Shown: one piece after another, positions 27,797 through 36,908 of the stretch | Layout of the letters: each line of letters opens with the position of its first letter | Position numbering within the stretch: position 1 is the first letter of the stretch | Source of the DNA: Brevibacillus panacihumi | GTDB taxonomy: Bacteria > Bacillota > Bacilli > Brevibacillales > Brevibacillaceae | Length of the DNA: 64,000 bases | NCBI RefSeq assembly: GCF_003710985.1 | Contig: NZ_RHHT01000051.1 | Span: 1 to 64,000, forward strand | Reading direction: 5' to 3' | Program-made: the position numbers and the translations under genes | The notes under the pieces: generated by a model | Told to the model about the DNA's origin: nothing | The model's database searches: none | What the model saw: the letters and a program-made list of their open reading frames with translations, nothing else

Positions 27797-28438
27797 TTAA
27801 TCTTTGCTCCGAATCACGAGAAGCTTCCCTGTCGCCAGCGAGATATGACCCGTGGGTTCAATCAGGACATTGCTGATGCCCAGGGTATCGCCGATGCGCA
27901 GGGTGGCTTTCTCGAGCGGGTATTGAAAGCCTTGCAGGGTAATCCCCGTCACTTCCTGGCTGAAAGGAAGCAGCGAGAGGTGATCATACGGGCCGGACTC
28001 GATCGTGACGCCATCCGTGATCAGGCGAATTTCGTTGTGTGCGTCGATGATGCGGCAGGGAATATGAGCTTGCAGCCCTTTTTCCAGCAGGTGGACATTG
28101 GCGAGTGTGTGGTCAAATCGCGTCCCAAGCACGCCGATCAGCAAGATTTCCGCTGGCTGCTGCCGGATCGCCCACTGCAAGGCCATTTCGGTATCCGTCA
28201 GATCCTTGAAGACAGGGTCGCAGTCCGTCACCTGCAGACTTTTGCTTGCAATCTGTTTTTTTTCTTCTTCCGTGACGGAGTCAAAATCTCCAATGGACAG
28301 ATGGGGGGAGTGTCCGTTATCGATAAGGAACCACGCTCCCCGGTCCACACCGACCAGCACATCGTGCTCCTGGATGAGCCGGAGCGCCCAATCCCCCAGA
28401 TTACCGCCTGCGAATAGTAGAATACGTCTTGATTTCAT
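27797..28438 (-). CDS. thiN: Thiamine diphosphokinase
   Basis: 213-residue thiamine pyrophosphokinase of the Bacillus ThiN type, making TPP from thiamine and ATP. Visible motifs: DRGAWFLIDNGHSPHLSIGDFDS (catalytic-domain acidic cluster), DLTDTEMAL, and GTRFDHTLANVHLL, followed by a C-terminal beta domain. Here it is a single gene rather than part of the rpe-rsgA region. ATG at 28438 has GAAGGA upstream; GTG at 28456 has none. Confidence 0.9.
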   Translation of the reverse strand: MKSRRILLFAGGNLGDWALRLIQEHDVLVGVDRGAWFLIDNGHSPHLSIGDFDSVTEEEKKQIASKSLQVTDCDPVFKDLTDTEMALQWAIRQQPAEILLIGVLGTRFDHTLANVHLLEKGLQAHIPCRIIDAHNEIRLITDGVTIESGPYDHLSLLPFSQEVTGITLQGFQYPLEKATLRIGDTLGISNVLIEPTGHISLATGKLLVIRSKD

Positions 28439-28599
28439 ACCGAAGCCATCCTTCACTTTGATCGCTGTAAGAACGAATTTTTCTCATCTTATCATGCAAA
28501 TGGTTTGCGGGACAGCGCGACAAGCACATGGTCCAATGATTGAATTTTTAGATTTTATCGATTAAAATACTTTTATCAAATAGATGGGAAGGTGGTACC

Positions 28600-29502
28600 T
28601 TGATTACCATCAAACGGATGAGTGATTGTACGATCGCACAAATCACCAAAGCATGGAACAGGGGCTTCGAGGGATACTTTATTCCGGTCGAAATGACGGA
28701 GGAAAGCATCATCCAACGGCTCGGAGCGGAAGGCTATCACATTTCCCTCTCTGTCGTCGCCTTTGACGGTGACGAGCCGATTGGCCTGGTCGCGAGCGGC
28801 CTGCGCAGCATCGCAGGGAAAAAGGCAGCTTGGAACGGCGGCACAGGAGTCGCAACGGAGTATCGACGCCAGGGAGTCGGACGCCAACTGATGGAAGCCA
28901 CTCTGCAGCTCTACGAGGAAGCAGGCGCGGAGGTGGCCACTCTGGAAGCGATCAGTAAAAATGAGAAGGCGATACGCTTGTACGAGCAGCTTGGGTACGA
29001 AGTGGTGGATCGTCTGCTCTTTTGGCAGCAATCGGGCGCCCTGCCCGCAGATGCCTTTGGGGCGCAGCATGCAGATCAATACCGCGTCCGAACGGGCATT
29101 TCCCAAGAGGCGGCGCGTCTTCCATTCTACAAGGCTGACGTCCCCTGGCAGAATCAATGGCTCAGCCTGCGCGATGCGGAAGTGATTCTCATCGACGACC
29201 AGCGAGGAGAGACGGTCGGCTACGCCATGTACAAACGGGTGTTGAACGAAGAGGGCAAGCTGGCAGCCGTTACCCTGCGACAATGCGCCGCCATGCCGGA
29301 CCGTCCGGATGCGGAAAACATCTTGCGCGTAGCGCTGCAGCATTTGTATCAGCCCGAGAAAGATTGCAAGCGCACCACGTTCAACCTGCCCGCCTCGGAT
29401 AAGCTCTTGTTGTCTGTGCTGGAGAGCGCAGGCTTCGGTCCCTCTGAGACGGAGCAAGTCTATATGGTGAAAAAGCTGAACACAAAAGAAGCTCACATGT
29501 AG
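28600..29502 (+). CDS. GNAT-family N-acetyltransferase
   Basis: 300 residues. The first ~150 are a standard GNAT domain; the acetyl-CoA loop is VATEYRRQGVGRQLM and the C-terminal helix EKAIRLYEQLGYEV. The second half has weaker GNAT-like features (a second, degenerate domain), as seen in tandem GNAT proteins. TTG start after GGAAGGTGG. The gene is monocistronic and ends 9 bases from the convergent glycosylase gene. The acceptor is unknown. Confidence 0.8.
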   Translation: MITIKRMSDCTIAQITKAWNRGFEGYFIPVEMTEESIIQRLGAEGYHISLSVVAFDGDEPIGLVASGLRSIAGKKAAWNGGTGVATEYRRQGVGRQLMEATLQLYEEAGAEVATLEAISKNEKAIRLYEQLGYEVVDRLLFWQQSGALPADAFGAQHADQYRVRTGISQEAARLPFYKADVPWQNQWLSLRDAEVILIDDQRGETVGYAMYKRVLNEEGKLAAVTLRQCAAMPDRPDAENILRVALQHLYQPEKDCKRTTFNLPASDKLLLSVLESAGFGPSETEQVYMVKKLNTKEAHM

Positions 29503-29511
29503 TACGGCTGG

Positions 29512-30321
29512 CTAGGTCTGGCAATTCGTACAGGCAAATACTTTTCGGGAGGAGAGCATGCTTTTCGCGATTCTGTGTCCACATCGCGGGCAAGGCTCTC
29601 CTTCTCTGTCGTACACACGACAGCGCTCGTTATACCCGCCAGTAAGCCGGTCGCCGTGATAGAACGGGACCTCCATGTAGCCCCCTGCTTGCATCGCCTC
29701 CCGCAAAATCGCCTGGATGGCATGATACAGCCGAGTAGTCTCCTCCGGGGTCAGTGAGGGAATCTGTCTGGTGGGCAAAATCCCTGCATGAAAACAGATT
29801 TCGTCAGCATAGCAATTGCCGATCCCGGCCAGCCAATGCTGATCGACAAGGGCCGTTTTGAGCAGGCTTTTCTTTTTGCTAAGTAGTTGAGCAAACTGTG
29901 CCAGGGTAAAGACCGGCGACAGCGGCTCGGGCCCGAGGTCAGCCAAACGCTCGGCTGCCTGGTCACGCGTCAAAAGATGCAGGTAGCCCAGCCGCAAGCC
30001 GTGGAAATAGAGGATATTCGGTCCGAGGCTGAGCGTCACCTGCGCGCTGCGCTCCAGCTTGTCGGTCTGGCTTCCCCAGTACAAAAAACCGCCAAGCATG
30101 AGATGAAGCAAGAGTGCATGACCGGACTCCAGCTCGAACAGCAGATGCTTTCCCCGTCTGCCGACATGCTTCAGGCGATTCCCCGCAACCGTTTGGATGA
30201 ACATTTCCGGCGGGATGTTGATCGTTTTTTCGCGCTCTACCCGTGCTTCAGTGATGACCATCCCCCCGACTCTCTCCTCCAGCAGTTTGCGGTACGTCTC
30301 CATTTCAGGCAGTTCCGGCAT
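29512..30321 (-). CDS. Fpg/Nei-family DNA glycosylase
   Basis: 269-residue formamidopyrimidine/endonuclease VIII-type enzyme. The N-terminal PELPEMETYR carries the catalytic P2 and E3, K58 lies in GRRGKHLLFEL, and the helix-two-turn-helix is followed by a C-terminal zinc finger (PCPRCG ... FACTNCQ). The finger arginine step reads SRKVFAC instead of the usual GRTTFYC-like pattern of MutM, so substrate preference may differ. ATG at 30321 follows AGGAGG. Probably a paralogue of mutM. Confidence 0.85.
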   Translation of the reverse strand: MPELPEMETYRKLLEERVGGMVITEARVEREKTINIPPEMFIQTVAGNRLKHVGRRGKHLLFELESGHALLLHLMLGGFLYWGSQTDKLERSAQVTLSLGPNILYFHGLRLGYLHLLTRDQAAERLADLGPEPLSPVFTLAQFAQLLSKKKSLLKTALVDQHWLAGIGNCYADEICFHAGILPTRQIPSLTPEETTRLYHAIQAILREAMQAGGYMEVPFYHGDRLTGGYNERCRVYDREGEPCPRCGHRIAKSMLSSRKVFACTNCQT

Positions 30322-30483
30322 ACGTTTTCCTCCTGCGCATGTTTGTCTGTAGGCTCCCCACGGACGGCAGAGCTCATGCCATTTTTGCGTCTTTTTTGAT
30401 AGGATTACCAACCCCATAGGCAAATCGGGTAATATAGTATAAGGGTATGACCCATAGGAATTCGTACGGACAGGAGACATGGC

Positions 30484-31641
30484 ATGCAAAAAGTAGAATT
30501 GATCGCTACGGCGACGTTTGGCTTAGAATCCGTAGTCGCTGAAGAGGTAAAAGCGCTCGGATACAATCAGGTTCAGGTAGAAAACGGAAGAGTAAACTTC
30601 ACCGCAGATATTTCTGCCATCGCACGCGCCAATTTGTGGTTACGAACTGCGGATCGAGTGCGTCTAAAGATAGGGGAGTTCAAAGCGACCACTTTTGACG
30701 AGCTGTTCGAGAAGACCAAAGCGCTGCCTTGGTCGGATTGGATTACCGAGGATGCGACATTTCCGGTCGAGGGCAAGTCTGTGAAGTCGACGCTGTACAG
30801 CGTGCCGGACTGTCAGGCGATTGTAAAAAAGGCAGTGGTCGAAAGCCTGAAAAAGACGTACAAGACGGACTGGTTTGAAGAGAAGGGACCGTTGTACAAG
30901 ATCGAGGTCGCTCTGCATAAGGATATTGCGACGCTGACCATCGATACCTCCGGGCCCGGCCTGCACAAACGCGGGTATCGCGGCTTGATCGGTACGGCAC
31001 CGTTGAAGGAGACGATGGCTGCGGCGATGATCATCTTGTCTCGCTGGAAACCGGATCGGGTATTTATGGACCCGTTCTGCGGCTCGGGAACCTTGCCGAT
31101 CGAAGCGGCCCTCATCGGTCAAAATATCGCACCGGGGATGAACCGCGAATTCGTCTGTGAGAGCTGGCCGGCGATTCCCAAAACGGTTTGGCGGGAAGCG
31201 CGCGCAGAAACCCATGACCTGGCGCGGTATGACCAGAAGCTGGAGATCATCGGAACGGACGTGGATGATGAGATTTTGAAGATCGCTCGCCGCAATGCGG
31301 AAGAGGCAGGGGTGGATGATCAGATCCACTTCCAGCGCATGGATGTCCGCGACATCCGCACCAAGCGCAAATACGGCTATTTGATCTGCAATCCGCCCTA
31401 TGGGGAGCGTCTTGGAGAATGGAAGCAGGTTAGCAGACTGTACGGCGAGATGGGCAAAACCTTTGCGGCGATGGATACATGGTCTTTTTACGTCATCACC
31501 TCGGACGAGCAGTTCGAGGAGCATTTTGGACGCCAGGCAAGTAAAAAAAGAAAGCTGTACAACGGCAATATCAAAGTGGATTACTATCAGTTTTTTGGAC
31601 CAAAACCCCCTCGTCCTTCAGTGGTTGCCCCAACCGAATAA
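30484..31641 (+). CDS. ypsC: THUMP-domain RNA methyltransferase (YpsC/RlmL-like)
   Basis: 385 residues: N-terminal ferredoxin-like and THUMP domain (about 1-160), then a UPF0020 Rossmann methyltransferase with the SAM loop DPFCGSGTLPIEAA and the N6-type catalytic motif NPPYGERLGE. Homologues modify guanosine in 23S rRNA (RlmL, m2G2445). A second ATG at 30480 is in a different frame. The SLH-DUF4855 gene follows 33 bases later. Confidence 0.9.
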   Translation: MQKVELIATATFGLESVVAEEVKALGYNQVQVENGRVNFTADISAIARANLWLRTADRVRLKIGEFKATTFDELFEKTKALPWSDWITEDATFPVEGKSVKSTLYSVPDCQAIVKKAVVESLKKTYKTDWFEEKGPLYKIEVALHKDIATLTIDTSGPGLHKRGYRGLIGTAPLKETMAAAMIILSRWKPDRVFMDPFCGSGTLPIEAALIGQNIAPGMNREFVCESWPAIPKTVWREARAETHDLARYDQKLEIIGTDVDDEILKIARRNAEEAGVDDQIHFQRMDVRDIRTKRKYGYLICNPPYGERLGEWKQVSRLYGEMGKTFAAMDTWSFYVITSDEQFEEHFGRQASKKRKLYNGNIKVDYYQFFGPKPPRPSVVAPTE

Positions 31642-31674
31642 GCGAGAGAAGGGGGAAGGGGAGGAGAAAGGAAA

Positions 31675-34329
31675 GTGAGCAACTTGTATCGTGCAACCCG
31701 CAGCCGGATCGTGGCTGCTTGCTTGGCCGCACTGATGCTGCTGACCGCAGCAGCGCCAATCTCGGCGCAAGAGACGACAGCACCTGCACCTGCCGGGACG
31801 CAGGAGGCGCAGAATGAAACGGCAGAGACAGCGGCAGCATCGGGTGAAGAGCCAATCGTCTTCAAGGATGTGGAGAACAGCTTTGCCAAAGACGCGATCA
31901 CCCGGCTGGCATCGCTTCATCTGATCAGCGGTGTCGAAGAAGATCAATTTTATCCGCAAAAACCGATAACACGTCAGGATGTAGCGGTCCTGCTCAGCAA
32001 GGTGATCGGTCTGCAGCCAGTCGGTACAGCGGAAGCGAAGTACGAAGACGTTGGGCTGGACAGCCCGTATGCCCCTTACGTGTATACGTTGGCGGAGCTT
32101 GAGGTGCTGAAAGGCAGACCGGACAATCAGCTCGGTGCAGCCGATCCCTTGACTCGTCAGGAATTGGCTGTCCTGTTGACGCGCCTGATGAAAGCAGGCC
32201 AAATCCAGCCGGCATCGGCAACCGGTTCCGCTGACTATGAGGATATTGAGGAAGCGGCGGACTATGCCCGCGATGCGATCGTGGCCGTGACCAATCAGCG
32301 CTGGATGACGGGGGCAAACGGTTCGTTTCGTCCATTAGGCATCGTCACTCGCGCGGAAGCGGCAATCATCGCCGAGCGCGTCCTGGATGCCCGCTATGCG
32401 CAGGCGGAACAAGTGAAGTTCGAAGTGAATGTAGAGCGGTTGAACGTCATGGCTGGCAGCAGCGAGCGCGTGACCGTAAAAAGCCCGGACGGCAAAAAGC
32501 TTCCGTTCACGCCGATTTATGGATTTGATCGGCCGGAGCTGGGTTCAATCCAGCCGGATGGCACTTTTGTGGCTGGACCCGCTACGGGAACAGGGAATGT
32601 CACCGTGACGGTCGGACACCGCACCCATACGATTCCGGTACAGATTACAGCCGCTGTCGTCGCGCCAAAGCCGGAAGAAGAAGAGTCGAAGTTGTCCAAG
32701 GAGCCTGAGCCGTCGGCGTCGGAGCCGCAGGAATCTGCCGAATCCACGCCAGTAGAAGAGACTTCTCCGGTTCAGGAAGAGCAGCTGCAAAACATCGCTC
32801 CTGACAGCTTTACATCAGTGAAGACAGTAGGACCGGCGGATAACTATTTCCGCGAGGTCGAGAAGGCTTATCCGGGCCCGGTCGGTGGGTTGACCGCTGT
32901 ATCTGAAGAGTGGACAGGCTACAATCGCCAGTACGGACGCAAGGTGACCGTAGCGCTGCCAGAAGGCAAGGCGGTAGAGCGTGTCAATCTCACTTTCCAG
33001 CAGCGCAAAACGTCAGGGATTACCCTGCCGAGCTCATTGGAGGTAGAGGTGTCTCAGGATGGCAAGGCATGGTCGTATGCGGGGAAAGCCGTACACGACG
33101 TCCCGGCTTCCGAAGAAAAAATGCTGACCCGCACCTTGGCCGTGTCCTTGCCGCAGCTGGAAGCGCGTTATGTTCGCGTCACTTTTCCGGTGAAGGTTTT
33201 CGTCTTCGCCCGCCAACTGGAGGTATGGGCCAAGGATGCAGAAGCAGGTTCTGGCGATATCGCATTGCTTCCGCCGCCCAAAAAGTTCCAGCCGATCGAT
33301 AATGGACAGACCAGACGGCCGGTTGAAAATATGCTGCTCGTCTACACGGGAATGCATGACGAACTCGGGACCTGGACCAAGGAAGATTTCCTGCCGATGG
33401 TGGGGTATTTGACGCAAGATGGATATATGCGGGACCAGATGTTTGACACGATACTTTTGTTGCCTTACCAGACCATGCCTGCTACCCGTGACAGCTGGAA
33501 TGCGTATCTGAACGATTTGTTCCGCATGGACAGGCAGTTGGATGCGCTCAACAGTGCCATGCGCGAGTACAATCGCTTGCGAGGCACCCTGTACACCACT
33601 CCGACGAAGGAGAATGTAGTGCTGGCCATCCCGTATCCGAATGCTGCTCAGAAGGATTTCGGCAAACTGCCGGGCGAAGAGACGTCGCTGTCCTTCAACG
33701 CTGCGGGCATCGGGGAAGAGATGGCCTATCAGAACCGCAAAAAAGCGGTCGAGTGGTACTTCCAGGAGCTGCTCAAGCGTTGGAACAAGGAAGGCTACAG
33801 CTACTTGAATCTGGATGGCATTTACTGGTTCCACGAGCTGATCGAGGACAGCGCCCCGAAAGAGCGGGAACTGATCCGCAGCACTGCCAGCATGGTCCAT
33901 GATGAGGCGCTCCGCTTCTACTGGATTCCGTACTACGGCTCCCCTGGCGTAGAGGAGTGGAAGAGCCTGTATTTCGACCGAGCGTTTCTCCAGCCCAATT
34001 ACTACAGCGACAAGCCCGTAACGATCGAACGGATCCAAGGGGTGCTGGACGCCGTACAGAAGTACGGAATGGACATCGAGATCGAGGGCGATCACAAGAT
34101 GTACAACGATCCGAAATTTTACCAGCTTTACTACAATCAATTGGCTGCCACCCATAAGCTGGGAATGGACAAAAACAATGTTCACGCTTATTATTTCGGC
34201 TCCAAGGCTTTCCTGCCAGCTGCCCGCAGCAAGGATGAAGCGATCCGGGCCATCTACGACGACACCTACAAGTGGATGCGCGGACGCTTTGATCGGGAAG
34301 AGTTTTTGGAAACGGATGTCATGCCGTAG
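31675..34329 (+). CDS. SLH-domain surface protein with DUF4855
   Basis: 884 residues with a GTG start after GGGGAGGAGAAAGG. A signal peptide (to about residue 31) is followed by three S-layer homology repeats (about 60-240), which anchor proteins to pyruvylated cell-wall polymer. Then come an Ig-like segment (to ~330), a Glu/Pro/Ser linker (~330-370), a discoidin-like beta domain (~390-520), and a C-terminal DUF4855 domain (from ~545; LLVYTGMHDELGTWTKEDFLP, MFDTILLLPY). DUF4855 is suspected to be a glycoside-hydrolase-like barrel, unproven. A strong terminator follows. Confidence 0.88.
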   Translation: MSNLYRATRSRIVAACLAALMLLTAAAPISAQETTAPAPAGTQEAQNETAETAAASGEEPIVFKDVENSFAKDAITRLASLHLISGVEEDQFYPQKPITRQDVAVLLSKVIGLQPVGTAEAKYEDVGLDSPYAPYVYTLAELEVLKGRPDNQLGAADPLTRQELAVLLTRLMKAGQIQPASATGSADYEDIEEAADYARDAIVAVTNQRWMTGANGSFRPLGIVTRAEAAIIAERVLDARYAQAEQVKFEVNVERLNVMAGSSERVTVKSPDGKKLPFTPIYGFDRPELGSIQPDGTFVAGPATGTGNVTVTVGHRTHTIPVQITAAVVAPKPEEEESKLSKEPEPSASEPQESAESTPVEETSPVQEEQLQNIAPDSFTSVKTVGPADNYFREVEKAYPGPVGGLTAVSEEWTGYNRQYGRKVTVALPEGKAVERVNLTFQQRKTSGITLPSSLEVEVSQDGKAWSYAGKAVHDVPASEEKMLTRTLAVSLPQLEARYVRVTFPVKVFVFARQLEVWAKDAEAGSGDIALLPPPKKFQPIDNGQTRRPVENMLLVYTGMHDELGTWTKEDFLPMVGYLTQDGYMRDQMFDTILLLPYQTMPATRDSWNAYLNDLFRMDRQLDALNSAMREYNRLRGTLYTTPTKENVVLAIPYPNAAQKDFGKLPGEETSLSFNAAGIGEEMAYQNRKKAVEWYFQELLKRWNKEGYSYLNLDGIYWFHELIEDSAPKERELIRSTASMVHDEALRFYWIPYYGSPGVEEWKSLYFDRAFLQPNYYSDKPVTIERIQGVLDAVQKYGMDIEIEGDHKMYNDPKFYQLYYNQLAATHKLGMDKNNVHAYYFGSKAFLPAARSKDEAIRAIYDDTYKWMRGRFDREEFLETDVMP

Positions 34330-34340
34330 CACACAAAATG

Positions 34341-34377
34341 AAAACGGACGCCTGTATTTTCGAGGCGTCCGTTTTTT
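34341..34377 (+). terminator. Terminator after the SLH-DUF4855 gene
   Basis: AAAACGGACGCC and GGCGTCCGTTTT flank an 11-base loop, with six T in total on the plus strand. Confidence 0.9.
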
Positions 34378-34385
34378 GTTTGGAC

Positions 34386-34769
34386 CTACATCGGCAATTT
34401 GCCTTTGCGCTCCAGCAGTCCCTTATAGTGATCTCTGTATATCCAAAGCAGATATCCTTCCAGCCCTGATACCACAATAGCCAAGGGGAGCAAGGCTGGA
34501 TCCTCAAAAATGTGAAAAAGAAAGATGTTGACCACAATGGGGGCAAAGATCGCTAAAATCGCCGGGGTAAAGATATTGATGAGCAATAAAAGTCCGCCTA
34601 AAAGCTCCGTAGATTTTTCCAAAACAAGCAAATACCCGGTTAACAATTCCATGGCCTTGGGGCTGGTCGGAAAAACGGGATCATACCCGAGAATGACGAC
34701 CCAACCATTAAATCCGGCCAAGATAAAAATCAAAGCCAGCAGAATACGAGGCAAATGGATACGCAGCAC
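34386..34769 (-). CDS. DoxX-like small membrane protein
   Basis: 127 residues with four hydrophobic segments (starting ILLALIFILAGFNGW), the organisation of the DoxX/DoxD-like family. GTG at 34769 lies 8 bases after GGAGG; an upstream GTG at 34778 overlaps the ribosome-binding site and is excluded. Function unknown; some relatives are part of quinone-linked oxidoreductases. Confidence 0.7.
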   Translation of the reverse strand: MLRIHLPRILLALIFILAGFNGWVVILGYDPVFPTSPKAMELLTGYLLVLEKSTELLGGLLLLINIFTPAILAIFAPIVVNIFLFHIFEDPALLPLAIVVSGLEGYLLWIYRDHYKGLLERKGKLPM

Positions 34770-34866
34770 AGCACACACCTCCAGGATAAGGTACGTTCAA
34801 GTGCATCGTATCCCAGTTATTCCCTTGCGTCAACGCAGATCCGAAATTCTGCCAGCACTCGTTTTT

Positions 34867-35064
34867 TTATACTTCCGAGGGATCTTCCATAAACCACGAA
34901 ATATACGAGCAGCGCTTGCAGATCAGAATCGCGGCCTCTTTATTCGCCCAATCCAGCCCGAAGAAGGTTGCCCCTCGCGAATTCAATTGGCGATAGTCTT
35001 TATGGAACGTATCATTTTGGCAACAGGGACAAGTAAGTTGAACGCCTCCCATTTGGTAGCGCAT
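34867..35064 (-). CDS. Small zinc-ribbon protein
   Basis: 65 residues with two cysteine pairs (CPCC near residue 12 and CKRC near 49), a plausible zinc ribbon, ending in YISWFMEDPSEV. ATG after AAGGAGTGG. Similar short proteins are annotated only as hypothetical. It may be co-transcribed with the MFS gene upstream, 72 bases away. Confidence 0.65.
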   Translation of the reverse strand: MRYQMGGVQLTCPCCQNDTFHKDYRQLNSRGATFFGLDWANKEAAILICKRCSYISWFMEDPSEV

Positions 35065-35136
35065 CAGGAAACCACTCCTTCCTTTTGTTGCTCTTTTATA
35101 CGTATCACTGGCAGTGAAGTTCCAGTCAGGGCTGAA

Positions 35137-36375
35137 TCAACCCTCCTGATTCGCTGGAATCTTGCGGAACAAAACAATATACAAATACGCGCTCAAGAGG
35201 GAAACACCCAGTATCAGCCCAAAAACCCCGACAGGCGGCAGCCAGGCGGAGATCCCGATGGTCAGGGGAGCAATAAACCGCCCGATGGAAAATTGCAGCG
35301 AGGAGGCGCCCATATACTGCCCGCGCGCGTCCTCCGGGGAGTACTTGCTGATAAAGCTTTGTGCGACAGGGGTGCGGATCAACTCGCCAAGGGTCAGGAC
35401 GAACATACAGCCGAACAGAAACCAGATGTTCGTGGAAAAGGCCATCATAAACATCCCAACGCCGTACAAGACGGATGAAATGACGAGACTGTTGCGGTCG
35501 CTCCAGTGCTGAAACCAATTGGTCACCGGGAGGGTAAACAGCACGACTAAGAGACCATTTAGCCCCATCAGCCAGCCAAATGCACTCGTACCCCCGACGT
35601 TAAAGGACCAGTCCCCCCAGGATACGAGAGGCTGGGACTGAACATGCTCATTGACGTACAAGGCCATAAACAGATCCAGCTGCATGAAGGCGATGGCGAT
35701 GAACACGCCAGCCAGAATATAGAGTGCAAATACCTTATCGCGGAAGATGACGGTATAGCTTTTAAACTGCTCTTTGATCGAAAAGCGTTCTTTTGCCTTT
35801 TTCTCCCGCACATGGGCCGGCAGGCTTTCCTTGATCAGGAAAAAGACAGTGATCGCAAACAGGATCTCGATGATCATACAAACGAGCAGCAGCTCGAAGC
35901 GGTAATGAATGAAAAAGAAGGAGCCAAGCACAGGTCCGGCAACAACCCCGATATTCATCGCTGTGTAAAAGGTAGCAAACACGATACGCCGGTCCTCTTC
36001 TGTCGTCAAGTCGGCTACCATCGCCGAGCTGGCAGGCCAGTACAGGGAGCCAGCAATTCCGATCCCGATGAACGCGAGATAATCCACCCACGGGGACCAG
36101 GAAAAGGCAAACAGGGCAAACATGCTTGACGAGAGGATCAGCGAGGTGAGCATGGTCGGCCTGCGCCCGATCCGGTCAGACAGATAGCCCCCGAAGAGAT
36201 TGGAGAACATCCCCAATAGCGGAGGAACCATGAGCAGCAGACCTGCCATGTCCTTCCCGAAAGAGTCGCTAAATAAGAGAGCCATAAACGGAAAATACAT
36301 CCAAAAAAATGTATGGGTAATCAGTTCGCCAAATAGCCGAACCTTCAGATTCAAATCCCAAGAACGCCAACTCAT
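35137..36375 (-). CDS. MFS transporter, probable drug exporter
   Basis: 412-residue major facilitator with twelve predicted membrane segments. The cytoplasmic loop between helices 2 and 3 has the signature GGYLSDRIGRRP. Closest in pattern to the DHA1/YttB-MdtH-like exporters. ATG at 36375 follows GGAGGAAATG. Upstream lies a terminator-like hairpin read in the same direction plus a short open frame, so expression may be attenuated. Substrate not readable. Confidence 0.85.
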   Translation of the reverse strand: MSWRSWDLNLKVRLFGELITHTFFWMYFPFMALLFSDSFGKDMAGLLLMVPPLLGMFSNLFGGYLSDRIGRRPTMLTSLILSSSMFALFAFSWSPWVDYLAFIGIGIAGSLYWPASSAMVADLTTEEDRRIVFATFYTAMNIGVVAGPVLGSFFFIHYRFELLLVCMIIEILFAITVFFLIKESLPAHVREKKAKERFSIKEQFKSYTVIFRDKVFALYILAGVFIAIAFMQLDLFMALYVNEHVQSQPLVSWGDWSFNVGGTSAFGWLMGLNGLLVVLFTLPVTNWFQHWSDRNSLVISSVLYGVGMFMMAFSTNIWFLFGCMFVLTLGELIRTPVAQSFISKYSPEDARGQYMGASSLQFSIGRFIAPLTIGISAWLPPVGVFGLILGVSLLSAYLYIVLFRKIPANQEG

Positions 36376-36435
36376 GACACCATTTCCTCCATCCTGTTTT
36401 CAAAATCTGCAGAAAGCCCGAACCTGAACCCACCA

Positions 36436-36486
36436 AAAAAAGCGCAAAACGGGAGAGGACGATACTCTCTTCGCTTGCGCTTTTTT
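36436..36486 (-). terminator. Terminator-like hairpin in the leader of the MFS gene
   Basis: AAAAAAGCGCAA and TTGCGCTTTTTT are perfect outer arms with an inner GAGAG/CTCTC stem. On the minus strand seven T follow. It lies about 60 bases before the MFS start codon in a divergent intergenic region, so no gene ends here. The only transcript it can plausibly stop is the MFS leader. Confidence 0.75.
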
Positions 36487-36672
36487 AACGATTTCAGGTA
36501 AAAGTGGGCCTTAAAGAAAACCAGATGGAGAAGGCAAAATAAAGCTACTTCCCCCTGGGCGGCGCCACAACTGATCGGAAAAAAGACAGAAGCGGTTCAG
36601 GCATCCTGCAGTGTCCAGCTATAGGTATTCGGGTTTTCGATGAGAGGGAGAGCCCCTCGATCGAGGCCCTAC

Positions 36673-36702
36673 CTAAGCCGTGTATACTGCAGTGATCACC
36701 AT
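36673..36702 (-). other. Possible 9-codon leader peptide upstream of the MFS gene
   Basis: On the minus strand, AGGAG (36713-36717) precedes an ATG at 36702 by 10 bases; the frame reads MVITAVYTA and stops. It sits about 190 bases before the terminator-like hairpin. The short length means it could be chance, but the layout is that of ribosome-dependent attenuators of antibiotic-resistance genes. Confidence 0.3.
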
Positions 36703-36837
36703 AAGAACAACGCTCCTGTCTTTAAAAATTTTTATACAGTCAACTCTTGTTGATTAGAATACTCCACAAATAGGAAAATATGCAAGAAAAATTTTTTATT
36801 ACTGGATACTCTGATTTTGCAGTAAAAAGCATTTAGA

Positions 36838-36866
36838 TTGAAAAATGTGCGGCTATTCAGTAAAAT
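36838..36866 (+). promoter_or_regulatory. SigA promoter of the aminopeptidase gene
   Basis: -35 TTGAAA (36838-36843), 17-base spacer, -10 TAAAAT (36861-36866); each hexamer differs from consensus at one position. It lies 42 bases from the start codon. Confidence 0.75.
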
Positions 36867-36908
36867 ATTTTTTAATAATCACAAATCAGGAACGTGGAGG
36901 GTGATCGT

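Larger units (their letters stand above)
36376..36908. other. 533-base divergent intergenic region
   Basis: This gene-free region between the MFS gene (minus) and the aminopeptidase (plus) contains a terminator hairpin (36436-36486), a GC-rich middle with the palindrome CCTCGATCGAGG (36655-36666), a direct repeat of CTGCAGTG (36606-36613 and 36687-36694), a possible 9-codon minus-strand frame (36673-36702), and an AT-rich right end with the aminopeptidase promoter. No longer protein frame is convincing. Confidence 0.6.

Noticed and set aside
36620-36735. Plus-strand small open frame starting at the ATG near 36640
   Set aside because: It has no ribosome-binding site, about 37 codons of unremarkable composition, and lies within the likely MFS leader.
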